From the NCBI GenBank assembly GCA_023249305.1, contig JAHFCU010000031.1, forward strand, positions 1 through 32,840: a stretch of 32,840 nucleotides of DNA. The letters are read 5' to 3'. The notes under the pieces were generated by a model. The model searched no databases. It was not told where the DNA came from and was given only the letters and a program-made list of their open reading frames with translations. The position numbers and the translations under genes are program-made. Source of the stretch: Gemmatimonadota bacterium (GTDB taxonomy: Bacteria > Gemmatimonadota > Gemmatimonadetes > Gemmatimonadales > Gemmatimonadaceae). Below are positions 1-8,152 of the stretch, piece after piece (position 1 is the first letter of the stretch; every line of letters begins with the position of its first letter).

Positions 1-2
1 GG

Positions 3-305
3 GAGGGCGAGCGGCTTGCGGAAAGAATTCCGGCGTCAGCCACCATTGTCTGTTGCGATCCGGGTGGGCAGCGCATGGAATCCGCGGAGTTCGCGACGTG
101 GCTTCAGCGCCAGCGCGAGCGCGCGCGCGACGTCGTCTTCGTGATCGGCGGCGCCTATGGCCTGTCACCGGCGCTTCTCAAACGCGCGTCGCTGCGCCTC
201 GAACTCGCGCCCTGGACCTTGCCGCACGAGTTGGCGCGCGTTGTTCTGGCGGAGCAGCTCTACAGGGCGGGTACGATCGTACGGCGGGAGCCCTACCACA
301 AATGA
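3..305 (+). CDS. rlmH: RlmH, 23S rRNA pseudouridine-1915 N3-methyltransferase (3' part)
   Basis: This is the C-terminal 100 residues of a SPOUT-class methyltransferase. The frame is open to the window edge, so the true start lies outside. RlmH methylates N3 of pseudouridine 1915 in helix 69 of 23S rRNA, using S-adenosylmethionine, on the assembled 70S ribosome. Visible family marks are the FVIGGAYG glycine-rich loop that forms part of the SAM-binding knot, then TLPHELAR, then AEQLYRA, and the terminal PYHK that matches the usual PYHR/K ending. The family is about 155 residues long, so roughly one third is missing. A 139-base gap follows before bshC; I see no terminator in it. Confidence 0.9.
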   Translation, partial: EGERLAERIPASATIVCCDPGGQRMESAEFATWLQRQRERARDVVFVIGGAYGLSPALLKRASLRLELAPWTLPHELARVVLAEQLYRAGTIVRREPYHK

Positions 306-444
306 TGGCTGGCGCATTCCGGAGCCCCCCGTCAGGCGGTTAGCTTATGTCGCGACGCGGGCGAGGCGCACCGCGGCCCGGAGGCATGGAGCGCATGGAC
401 TGTAGTGGCCACATCAGGGACCGACACGAGCAGGGACGGCGCGG

Positions 445-1992
445 GTGACGCCCCCGCGCGTCGTCGCTGAACCGGTTGGCGGCGGGCCGCTGGCCCGTGC
501 CGCCGTCGAGGGCCGCACGCCGTCGGGATGGTACACGCCGCGCCCCAAGGGCGCCGCCGCGTGGCGCGCTCACGCCGAGGCCGTTCGCGACCAGACGAAA
601 GCGGCCTGGCTTAGCGCGTTGGCGCCGGCCTTCAACGCGAGCGGCGCGGCCGCGCGCCGCCTTGAATCGGTAGCGCAAGGACGTGGCGTGGTGATCACCA
701 CGGGCCAGCAGCCGGGACTCTTCGGCGGGCCCGGGTACACCTGGCTCAAAGCCCTCAGCGCGCGTGCGCTGGCCGATCGCATCGAGCAGGCAACGGGGAT
801 TCCCGCGGCCCCCGTCTTCTGGGCCGCGACCGATGACGCCGATTTTGTCGAGGCGAGTTGGACGGCGGTGGCGTTCGACGAAGAGGTGCGGCGCCTGCGT
901 ATCGAGCGCCAGGGGTTCGACGGGCAAGTGATGGCCGCGCAGCCGCTCGGCGACGTGAGCCGCCAGTTCGAGGATCTCAGCGCGGCGGCCGGCTCCGCGC
1001 CCCACCTCGACCTGCTCGAACACGCTCGTCGCGCGTATCACGCGGAGGCGACGGTCGGGGGGGCGTACGTCGAACTCCTGCGCGCGCTCTTCGAGCCGCT
1101 GGGCATCGCCGTGCTGGACGCGTGGCATCCCGCGGTTCGTGACGCGGCGCGCCCGACACTGGTCGAGGCGCTCCGTCGCGCCGCCGTCATCGATGAGGCC
1201 GTGTCGCTGCGCAGCGTCGCGATCGAACGGGCCGGCTTCCGCGCGCAGGTGGCACGCGTGCCCAAACTGTCGCTCGTGTTCCGCGTTTCGTCGAACGGCG
1301 TGAAAGAACGGGTCCCTCTTTCGCAGGCCGGCGACGTCGCCGTGCAGCCGCAGCTGGTGCTTTCGGCGAACGTGCTCCTGCGGCCGGTCGCCGAGCGCGC
1401 GATCCTCCCGACTCTCGGCTACTTCGGCGGACCAGGCGAGGTCTCGTACTTCGCGCAGGTCGGGGCGGTAGCCGAAGCGTTGGGTCATCCGGTTCCGCTG
1501 GTACTGCCGCGTTGGTCGGCGACGATCGTCGAGCCCGTAATTGACCGCATGCTCGGCCGGCTCGGCATGACGTTCGACGACATCAAGCCGCCGCATCAGG
1601 CCGAGCGCCGCGTGGGCGATCGTGCCATGCCGCCGTTCTTGCGTGACACGCTCGAAGCGTTGCGCCACGATGTGGACGTGCGGCTGAACGCGTTGCGCGA
1701 TTCAGCGGAAGGGGCCGCGATGGTGCACGCGTCCACCATCGAAGGCGCAAGGCACCAACTCAAGTTCCGCATTGACCGCTTGGAGCGGCGCTTTCGCACG
1801 GCGGCCCTGGGGGCGGAGACGGCGGCGGTGCGCGACCTTGGAAGCGTGCGCGCGGCGTTGATGCCTGAAGGCCAGCGGCAGGAACGGATACTGAATCCGC
1901 TGCCGCTGATCGCGCGGCACGGGGAATCGCTCATGGACTTGCTGCGCGCGGGCGCGGCGACGCACGCCGCCCAACTACTCGGCGGCGCGTGA
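445..1992 (+). CDS. bshC: BshC, putative bacillithiol synthase (cysteine-adding enzyme)
   Basis: BshC-family protein of 515 residues, close to the usual 500-540. BshC is thought to join L-cysteine to glucosaminyl-malate, the last step of bacillithiol synthesis in the cytoplasm. Residues 85-95 read TTGQQPGLFGG, the family's nucleotide-binding-like motif. PVFWAATDDADF follows near residue 125, matching the PVFWIAxEDHDF block. The C-terminal third is charged and helical, as expected for the coiled coil that dimerises the family. The closing RILNPLPLIARHG is also typical. The start is GTG at 445 with AGGGAC about 8 bases upstream. The stop overlaps murJ by 4 bases (GTGA). No bshA or bshB is in the window. 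Confidence 0.88.
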   Translation: MTPPRVVAEPVGGGPLARAAVEGRTPSGWYTPRPKGAAAWRAHAEAVRDQTKAAWLSALAPAFNASGAAARRLESVAQGRGVVITTGQQPGLFGGPGYTWLKALSARALADRIEQATGIPAAPVFWAATDDADFVEASWTAVAFDEEVRRLRIERQGFDGQVMAAQPLGDVSRQFEDLSAAAGSAPHLDLLEHARRAYHAEATVGGAYVELLRALFEPLGIAVLDAWHPAVRDAARPTLVEALRRAAVIDEAVSLRSVAIERAGFRAQVARVPKLSLVFRVSSNGVKERVPLSQAGDVAVQPQLVLSANVLLRPVAERAILPTLGYFGGPGEVSYFAQVGAVAEALGHPVPLVLPRWSATIVEPVIDRMLGRLGMTFDDIKPPHQAERRVGDRAMPPFLRDTLEALRHDVDVRLNALRDSAEGAAMVHASTIEGARHQLKFRIDRLERRFRTAALGAETAAVRDLGSVRAALMPEGQRQERILNPLPLIARHGESLMDLLRAGAATHAAQLLGGA

Positions 1993-3599
1993 GCGCGATG
2001 CCGGCGGGCGACCCAAAGCGCACCGGCGGCGGCGCGATGCTTGTCGCCGCGGGAATCTTGCTGAGCCGCCTCTTCGGGCTGGTGCGCAACCGCCTGCTCG
2101 GACATTTCCTCGGGACCAGCGACGCGGGCGATGCATTCAACGCCGCGATCCGCATTCCGAACATCCTGCAGAATCTGTTCGGTGAGGGCGTGCTCTCCGC
2201 GTCGTTCATCCCGACGTACAGCCGCCTGCTGGCCGAAGGGAATGACGAAGAGGCTGGCCGCGTGGCGGGTGCCATCGGCTCCTTGCTGGCGCTCACGAGC
2301 GCCGTTCTCGTGCTCATCGGCATCCAGCTCACCCCGTACGCGGTGGCGATCATCGCGCCGGGATTTGCGGGCGAAAAGCGCGAACTGACGATCCTGCTCG
2401 TGCAGGTGATGTTCCCAGGCGTCGGGCTGCTCGTACTCTCGGCATGGGCGCTCGGCGTCCTGAACTCGCACCGGCGCTTCTTCCTGCCCTATGCGTCGCC
2501 GGTCGCTATGAACATCGTGATGATCAGCGCGCTGCTGTATTTCGGACCGCGCATAGGCGGCGACGGCGAAGGGCAGGCGCGACTGGTGGTGTGGCTGGCG
2601 TGGGCTTCAGTGCTCGGCAGCGCTGCGCAGTTGCTCGTGCAGACGCCCACCGTGTGGCGCGTGGACCGGCGCATCCGCATCGGGCTCGCCACGTCGAATC
2701 CCAACGTGCGCGCCGTGCTGGGTCAGTTTGCGCCGGTATTCGTGGGGCGTGGCGTCGTGCAGATCAGCGCGTACGTAGACAATGTGCTCGCGTCGCTGGT
2801 GAGCTCCGGCGCCGTGGCCGTGCTCTCGTACGCTCAGGTCGTCACGATGTTGCCCGTCTCGCTGTTCGGCATGTCCGTGTCGGCCGCCGAGCTTCCCGCG
2901 ATGTCGGGAACGGTGGGAACTGAAGATGAAGTCGCGCGCGTGCTGCGTCGCCGGCTCTCGGACGGACTGCATCGGATCGCGTTCTATGTGGTGCCGTCCG
3001 CCATGGCGTTCCTGGCGATCGGCGACGTCATCGGCGCGACGCTATACCAGACTGGGCGATTCGGCCGCGAAGACGTCGTGTGGATGTGGGGCGTGCTGGC
3101 AGGCTCGGCGATCGGATTGCTGGCGGGTACGCTCGGGCGCCTCTACGCCTCCACGTGGTATGCGCTGCGCAATGCACGCACGCCGCTGGGCTTCGCACTG
3201 CTCCGTGTGTCGCTGACGCTTGGACTCGGCTGGGCGGCGGCGCTCTGGCTTCCCGACGCCGTCGGCATTGACCGGCGTTGGGGTGTGGCCGGCCTCACCG
3301 CGTCCGCGGGCGTGGCCGCGTGGGTCGAATACCTGCTGCTGCGACGGTCGCTCATTCCGCGTCTCGGCGACGTGGGCGTGGATCGACCGTATCAGGTGCG
3401 GTTGTGGGGTGCCGCGCTGGCCGCCGCCGTCGTCGCGTGGGGGGCGAAGCTCGTCCTCGGCGTGCAGCATCCGCTCCTGCTCGGGTGTGTCGCGATTCCG
3501 CTATATGGGCTCGCCTACCTTGGTGCGACCGCGTCGCTCTCTATTCCCGAGGCGACGGCAGTGGCGGGGCGGGTGAGGCGACTGCTCGGCGCTCGCTGA
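1989..3599 (+). CDS. murJ: MurJ, lipid II flippase
   Basis: Polytopic membrane protein of 536 residues of the MOP/MVF superfamily, close to the family length for 14 transmembrane helices. MurJ flips lipid II from the inner to the outer face of the cytoplasmic membrane for peptidoglycan synthesis. The N-terminus shows the typical LLSRLFGLVRNRLLG segment. It continues with DAFNAAIRIPNILQNLFGEG and SASFIPTYSRLL, the classic MurJ opening. Arg and Lys residues in the first helices agree with the cationic lipid II cavity. The start is taken as GTG 1989, which overlaps the bshC stop as GTGA; ATG 1998 is an alternative three codons later. A 28-base gap leads to uvrC. Confidence 0.92.
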   Translation: MSAMPAGDPKRTGGGAMLVAAGILLSRLFGLVRNRLLGHFLGTSDAGDAFNAAIRIPNILQNLFGEGVLSASFIPTYSRLLAEGNDEEAGRVAGAIGSLLALTSAVLVLIGIQLTPYAVAIIAPGFAGEKRELTILLVQVMFPGVGLLVLSAWALGVLNSHRRFFLPYASPVAMNIVMISALLYFGPRIGGDGEGQARLVVWLAWASVLGSAAQLLVQTPTVWRVDRRIRIGLATSNPNVRAVLGQFAPVFVGRGVVQISAYVDNVLASLVSSGAVAVLSYAQVVTMLPVSLFGMSVSAAELPAMSGTVGTEDEVARVLRRRLSDGLHRIAFYVVPSAMAFLAIGDVIGATLYQTGRFGREDVVWMWGVLAGSAIGLLAGTLGRLYASTWYALRNARTPLGFALLRVSLTLGLGWAAALWLPDAVGIDRRWGVAGLTASAGVAAWVEYLLLRRSLIPRLGDVGVDRPYQVRLWGAALAAAVVAWGAKLVLGVQHPLLLGCVAIPLYGLAYLGATASLSIPEATAVAGRVRRLLGAR

Positions 3600-3627
3600 C
3601 GCGCCGCTAGATTGCGGGCGAGGCCCC

Positions 3628-5550
3628 ATGCGCACCGTCCCCGACGCCATTCGCCAGAAGCTGCCGCACTTGCCCGACACGCCCGGCGTGTACTTGTGGA
3701 AGGCGGCGGACGGCACGGTGCTGTACGTCGGCAAGGCGAAGCGCCTGCGGCAGCGCGTGCGCAGCTATGTAACGGGCGACCCCGCGGAGACGTCGAAGAC
3801 TCGCGTGCTCATGGACCATGCCGCCGACCTGGCGACCATCGTCGTTTCCAGCGAAGAGCATGCGCTGATCCTCGAGCACAACCTCATCAAGGAGCATCAC
3901 CCGCGCTTCAACGTGATGCTGCGCGACGACAAGACATACCCGTACGTCAAGGTCACGGTGCACGAGCCGTACCCCCGGGTGCTGGTGACCCGCCGTGTGC
4001 TCGACGACGGCGCGCGATACTACGGTCCGTTCACCGACGTCGGCGCGATGCGTCGGGCACTCAACGTGGTGAAGCGCGTCTTCACTGTGCGCTCTTGCCG
4101 CTGGAACATGCCGGCCGAGATGCCCGAGCGTGCGTGCCTCGATTTCCACATCAGGCGCTGCAAGGGGCCATGCATAGGCGCGCAATCGCTGGCCGACTAT
4201 CGCGCGATGATTGACGAGGTGGTGGCCTTTCTCGACGGCAAACCCGATGAGGTGATGCGTCGCGTGCGGCTGCGCATGGAGGATGCGTCAACATATCTCG
4301 ACTTCGAACGCGCCGCCGAACTGCGGGATGCGTTGCGGCACCTCGAGCGCTACGAGGAGCCGGCGATCATCGTGGACGTCGGGGGGCACGATCGGGACGT
4401 CTTGGGTTTCGCCCGCGACGGCGACGACGCATGCGTCACATTGCTCAAGGTGCGCCGCGGCAAGCTGCTCGCGCGCGATCAACGATTCCTCGAGCAGGCG
4501 GAAGGCGAGAGCGATGCCGCCGTGCTCGGCGCCTATCTCGCCGGAAGCTACCGGACCACGAGTGAACGACCCGCCGAGGTGCTGTTGCCGTTCGCGCCAG
4601 AGGACTTTGATGTGCTCGAGCCGGCGTTGCATCCGACGCGCGTGTTGCTCCCGCAGCGTGGACTCAAGCGCGAACTCCTCGACCTTGCCGAGAAGAATGC
4701 GCGCCATTTGCTGGAAGAGTTCAAGCTCGCCGAGGACGAAACGGAGGAGCGCGCCGGCGACCCGGTCTACGAACTTGGCCGCGCGCTCGGCCTCGCCAAG
4801 ATCCCGCGCGCGCTCGTGTGCTTCGATAATTCAACGGCGCAAGGCAAGGATAACGTCGGCTCGATCGTCTGGTTCGAAAATGGGCGTCCGCGTCGTTCGG
4901 AATATCGCACGATGCGCGTGAAGGCGGTGGACGAGACGCACGGTCCCGATGACTTCGCCTCAATGCGTGAAGTGGTGGGTCGCTACTTCCGCCGCCGACT
5001 CGATGAAGCCAAGCCCCTGCCTGACTTGGTAGTGATTGATGGCGGGAAGGGGCAACTGAGCGCGGCGTACGAGGCGCTCGCCGCGCTCGCGCTCGACGCG
5101 CTGCCCTTGGTCTCGCTTGCCAAGCGCGAAGAGGAGGTGTTCGTCTTCGGTCGCGTCGAACCGTTGCGCCTTTCGCGCCGCTCGCCGGCGCTGCGGTTGC
5201 TGCAGCAGGCGAGAGACGAAGCCCACCGCACGGCTGTTGGGTACAACCGTAAGCGGCGAACGATCCGCACCATAACGTCTGCCCTGCTTGAGATTCCGGG
5301 CGTCGGTCCCGCCAAGAGGCGCGAACTGCTGCGCGCCTTCGGCAGCGTGGACGGCGTGCGGGCCGCCACAGTCGAACAGATTGCCTCGCTCAAGGGGTTC
5401 TCGGCAAAGTCCGCGGCGGCGCTGCGCGAGGCCCTCGCGGCGTCGGCGCCAGACCGACCGACGGACGAGCCGGTCGTTCCCGTGCCCGCGCAAGACACAG
5501 CATCGCCCGACACGCGCTTGCTGCAAGCGGAAGAGCGGGACACTCCGTAG
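3628..5550 (+). CDS. uvrC: UvrC, excinuclease ABC subunit C
   Basis: Full-length UvrC (640 residues; the family is about 590-640). With UvrA and UvrB it makes the dual incision of nucleotide excision repair. Domains in order: a GIY-YIG nuclease at residues 15-95 (PGVYLWK...LYVGKAK), which makes the 3' cut; a Cys-rich segment near 155-190 (RSCRW, RACLDFHIRRCKGPC); a UVR motif that binds UvrB near 220-255; an RNase H-like nuclease for the 5' cut; and tandem helix-hairpin-helix motifs near 555-610 (LEIPGVGPAKRRELL). Asp400 in CFDNST, the Asp of VVIDGGKGQLS and the His of DEAHRTA supply the 5' active site. The usual FDISH block reads FDNST here. An AG-rich stretch precedes the ATG. Confidence 0.96.
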   Translation: MRTVPDAIRQKLPHLPDTPGVYLWKAADGTVLYVGKAKRLRQRVRSYVTGDPAETSKTRVLMDHAADLATIVVSSEEHALILEHNLIKEHHPRFNVMLRDDKTYPYVKVTVHEPYPRVLVTRRVLDDGARYYGPFTDVGAMRRALNVVKRVFTVRSCRWNMPAEMPERACLDFHIRRCKGPCIGAQSLADYRAMIDEVVAFLDGKPDEVMRRVRLRMEDASTYLDFERAAELRDALRHLERYEEPAIIVDVGGHDRDVLGFARDGDDACVTLLKVRRGKLLARDQRFLEQAEGESDAAVLGAYLAGSYRTTSERPAEVLLPFAPEDFDVLEPALHPTRVLLPQRGLKRELLDLAEKNARHLLEEFKLAEDETEERAGDPVYELGRALGLAKIPRALVCFDNSTAQGKDNVGSIVWFENGRPRRSEYRTMRVKAVDETHGPDDFASMREVVGRYFRRRLDEAKPLPDLVVIDGGKGQLSAAYEALAALALDALPLVSLAKREEEVFVFGRVEPLRLSRRSPALRLLQQARDEAHRTAVGYNRKRRTIRTITSALLEIPGVGPAKRRELLRAFGSVDGVRAATVEQIASLKGFSAKSAAALREALAASAPDRPTDEPVVPVPAQDTASPDTRLLQAEERDTP

Positions 5551-5582
5551 TTTTCAACAGCGGCGATTCGCCCGGACGTCGG

Positions 5583-5624
5583 TCAACCGTCTACCGTCTA
5601 CCGTCCACCATCTACCGTTTGCCG
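5583..5624 (+). repeat. Heptanucleotide tandem repeat, six imperfect TCTACCG units
   Basis: Six head-to-tail 7-base units: TCAACCG, TCTACCG, TCTACCG, TCCACCA, TCTACCG, TTTGCCG. They fill the end of the uvrC-thrC gap and stop three bases before the thrC ATG at 5628, so the place where a ribosome binding site would sit is pyrimidine-rich repeat. They resemble in form the short tandemly repeated heptamers of cyanobacterial genomes. The function is unknown. Confidence 0.85.
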
Positions 5625-5627
5625 TCC

Positions 5628-6770
5628 ATGTCCTGGACTCTCCATTGCACGACTGGATGCGGTTACACCGCGCCGGGTGACAAGCTGGCGTCGCTTTGCC
5701 CGACGTGCGCGCAGCCGCTCACGGTCCGATACGACGCGCCCGTGCCCCGCGCCGCGATCAGCGGCGAGTGGTCGCTGTGGCGCTATGCGCGCGCGATGCC
5801 GATCGCCAAAGGTGAGGCGCGTGTATCGCTCGGCGAAGGAATGACGCCGCTGCTCGAGCTGCCGCACCTCGCGCGCGAGGTGGGCGTGCGAAAGCTCTGG
5901 GTGAAGGATGAGGGACAGAACCCGACCGCGAGCTTCAAGGCGCGCGGTTTGATGATGGCGGTGACCCGCGCGAAGGCGCTGGGTCTGCCCGGCGTCTGCG
6001 TGCCGACCGCGGGCAATGCGGGCATCGCGCTGGCGGCATATGCCGCGGCGGCCGCGGTGCCCGCACGCATCTACGCGCCGCGCACGACGCCGCCCCCGAT
6101 CCTCGGCAGCATTCGTGCGTACGGCGTGGAGCTCGAGTTGGTGGACGGCCACATTGGGGATGCCGGCAAGGCGACCATGCAGTTCGCGAAGGAGACGGGG
6201 TTCTTCAACGTGGCCACGGTGCGCGAGCCGTATCGCGTGGAGGGGATGAAGACAATGGGCTACGAGGTCGCCGAACAGCTCGCATGGGAACTGCCCGACG
6301 CGATCGTGTATCCCACGGGCGGTGGCGAAGGGACCATCGGCATCTGGAAGGCGATTGGCGAGATGATCGAGTGGGGTTGGCTGCCGAGCGATACCGTGAA
6401 GCCGCGAATCATCATCGCGCAGGCGGCAGGGTGCGCGCCGCTGGTGCGCGCGTTTCACGCGGGCGAAGAGAAGGCGACACCGTGGGAAAATCCCGAGACG
6501 CACGCAAGTGGACTGCGCGTGCCCGGTCCGTTTGGCGATCGCTGGACGCTGCGCACGATCCGCGAGAGCCACGGTGACGCGGAGGCGGTGGACGAGGAGG
6601 GCATCCGCGCGGGCACCTTTACGCTAGGCTCACGCGGCGGCATTGACGCGGCGCCAGAGGGCGGCTGCGCCTTGGCCGCCACGGCGCAGCTCGTGAAGAC
6701 AGCCCGGCTCTCGCCCGACGCGAGTGTTGTGGTGTTCAATACGGGCTCGGGCGCAAGCTACCGCTGGTGA
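5628..6770 (+). CDS. thrC: ThrC, threonine synthase
   Basis: PLP-dependent enzyme of 380 residues that converts O-phosphohomoserine to threonine. Lys104 in NPTASFKARG is the expected PLP lysine. Family blocks include SLGEGMTPLLELP, TAGNAGIALAAYAAAA, the TGGGEGTIG glycine loop that holds the PLP phosphate, and the terminal NTGSGASYRW. The N-terminus carries four cysteines in two pairs (C7, C11, C24, C27), a small zinc-ribbon-like element common in this shorter class of threonine synthase. ATG 5628 is preferred over an in-frame TTG at 5619, which lies inside the heptamer repeat. No Shine-Dalgarno sequence is visible. No other threonine pathway gene is nearby, so it appears to be a single-gene unit. 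Confidence 0.88.
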   Translation: MSWTLHCTTGCGYTAPGDKLASLCPTCAQPLTVRYDAPVPRAAISGEWSLWRYARAMPIAKGEARVSLGEGMTPLLELPHLAREVGVRKLWVKDEGQNPTASFKARGLMMAVTRAKALGLPGVCVPTAGNAGIALAAYAAAAAVPARIYAPRTTPPPILGSIRAYGVELELVDGHIGDAGKATMQFAKETGFFNVATVREPYRVEGMKTMGYEVAEQLAWELPDAIVYPTGGGEGTIGIWKAIGEMIEWGWLPSDTVKPRIIIAQAAGCAPLVRAFHAGEEKATPWENPETHASGLRVPGPFGDRWTLRTIRESHGDAEAVDEEGIRAGTFTLGSRGGIDAAPEGGCALAATAQLVKTARLSPDASVVVFNTGSGASYRW

Positions 6771-6791
6771 TGTGATGGAGGACATGGACTC

Positions 6792-6887
6792 AGGATTGCG
6801 ATACAAGATTGCGATCCGCGATCACGACCTGCGATGCCGCGATCGCCAATCAAGTTCCGTGATCGCGGTCCTTGATCGGGATCCGAG
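6792..6887 (+). repeat. Degenerate 6-8 base tandem repeat rich in GATC/GCGATC
   Basis: Most of the thrC-larC gap is built from drifting copies of a short unit such as GATTGCG, ATCCGCG, ATCACGA, ATCGCCA, ATCGCGG and ATCGGG. Units vary from 6 to 8 bases, with one longer interruption near 6850. The array ends about 20 bases before the larC ATG. The unit differs from the TCTACCG repeat on the other side of thrC. Confidence 0.6.
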
Positions 6888-6908
6888 TTCCATATCCTGA
6901 ATCACTCC

Positions 6909-8081
6909 ATGCGCATCGCCATCCTCGACCCCGCCTTTGGCATCGCCGGCGACATGACGCTTGGCGCGCTGCTCGCGCTCGGCCTCGACGCCGATTGGCT
7001 TCGGGGGCTGCCGGCGGCGCTTGGCCTCGACGGCGTAACGGTGCGCATCAGCGACGTGAAGCGCGGCGAAATCGCGTGCAAGAAGGTGGACTTCGACATC
7101 CCGCCGCAACCGCACGGCCGTCACCTCAAGCACATCGCGGCGATCGTTGACGCATCGTCCGCGCCGGCGACGGTGAAGCGCACCGCCATGGAGGCGTTCA
7201 CGCAACTCACGGACGTCGAGTCGACAATCCACGGCACGACCCGGGAAAAGGTCCACTTGCACGAAGTCGGGGCTGTGGACGCGATTCTCGACGTCGTCGG
7301 CGCCATCTGGGGACTCGAACGACTTGGGGTCGAGGCCGTTTACAACACGCCCGTGGCGCTCGGCGACGGGTTCGTTGACGCCGCGCACGGCCGTATGTCG
7401 GTGCCGGCACCCGCCACGTTGCGCCTGCTCGAGGGTATTCCGGTGCGAAGCGGTCCCGAGCGATCCGGGGAACTCACGACCCCGACGGGCGCGGTGCTCG
7501 TGCGCGTTCTGTCGAAAGGAACGCCGCCGGAAACGTACGCGCCCGTGTCGAGCGGCTACGGCGCGGGCACGCGTGACCCGCAGGGCCACGCCAACGCTCT
7601 GCGTATCATCCTTGCGGAAGAGACGTCTGCATTGTCGTCGGAGACGCTCGCGCTGCTCGCGTGCGACATTGACGATCTCGGCGGTGAATTCGTGGCCGGG
7701 GCTGCGGACGCCATGCGCGCGGCCGGTGCGCTCGACGTGACGCTCGTGCAGACCTTGATGAAAAAGGGACGCCCAGGTGTGCGCGTGGAGGTGCTGTGTT
7801 CCGTCGCCGACGCGGATCGTCTCGAGACGCTATTGCTCACGGAGAGTTCGTCCATCGGCGTGCGGCGCACGTTGGTCAGCCGGCGCGCACTGCCACGCCG
7901 CGAGATCAGCGTTGCGGTGGACGGCCAGACGATTCGCCTGAAGGTGGTCACCCTCCCGGACGGTTCGACGCGCTCGAAGCCTGAATGGGACGACGTACAG
8001 ACGGCGGCCCGCGCGCTTGGACGGCCGGCTCCCGAAGTAGCCGAGCGCGCCCGCCGGGCGGTGGAAACGCGCGCCCTGTGA
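6909..8081 (+). CDS. larC: LarC, nickel-pincer cofactor nickel-insertion protein
   Basis: LarC family (formerly DUF111), 390 residues. LarC is a CTP-dependent cyclometallase that inserts nickel into the pyridinium-3,5-bisthiocarboxylate mononucleotide, giving the cofactor of lactate racemase and related LarA enzymes. The N-terminus reads LDPAFGIAGDMTLGALLALG, the family opening. Residues 115-131 read VHLHEVGAVDAILDVVG, followed by GRMSVPAPATLRLLEG and ELTTPTGAVLV. The C-terminal part is the nickel/CTP-binding half. It is one continuous frame, unlike the Lactiplantibacillus gene, where the two halves are joined by programmed frameshifting. No larA, larB or larE is in the window. No clear ribosome binding site precedes the ATG. 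Confidence 0.9.
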   Translation: MRIAILDPAFGIAGDMTLGALLALGLDADWLRGLPAALGLDGVTVRISDVKRGEIACKKVDFDIPPQPHGRHLKHIAAIVDASSAPATVKRTAMEAFTQLTDVESTIHGTTREKVHLHEVGAVDAILDVVGAIWGLERLGVEAVYNTPVALGDGFVDAAHGRMSVPAPATLRLLEGIPVRSGPERSGELTTPTGAVLVRVLSKGTPPETYAPVSSGYGAGTRDPQGHANALRIILAEETSALSSETLALLACDIDDLGGEFVAGAADAMRAAGALDVTLVQTLMKKGRPGVRVEVLCSVADADRLETLLLTESSSIGVRRTLVSRRALPRREISVAVDGQTIRLKVVTLPDGSTRSKPEWDDVQTAARALGRPAPEVAERARRAVETRAL

Positions 8082-8113
8082 CTGGTGTAGAAAGGTCATA
8101 GATTTCGTGCACT

Positions 8114-8132
8114 GGCTGCCGAGGCGGCAGCC
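8114..8132 (+). other. Short perfect hairpin in the leader of the TPR gene
   Basis: GGCTGCC at 8114-8120 pairs exactly with GGCAGCC at 8126-8132. An extra G-C pair leaves a three-base loop. No T-run follows, so it is a poor intrinsic terminator for larC. It sits about 20 bases before the downstream ATG and may be a leader structure or a Rho-type stop. Confidence 0.4.
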
Positions 8133-8152
8133 CCGTACCGAGGATTCTCACG

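Noticed and set aside
340-1668. Long minus-strand frame of 442 codons
   Set aside because: It lies antisense to bshC and is Arg/His-rich with no family motifs; it is a shadow of high GC in the opposite frame.
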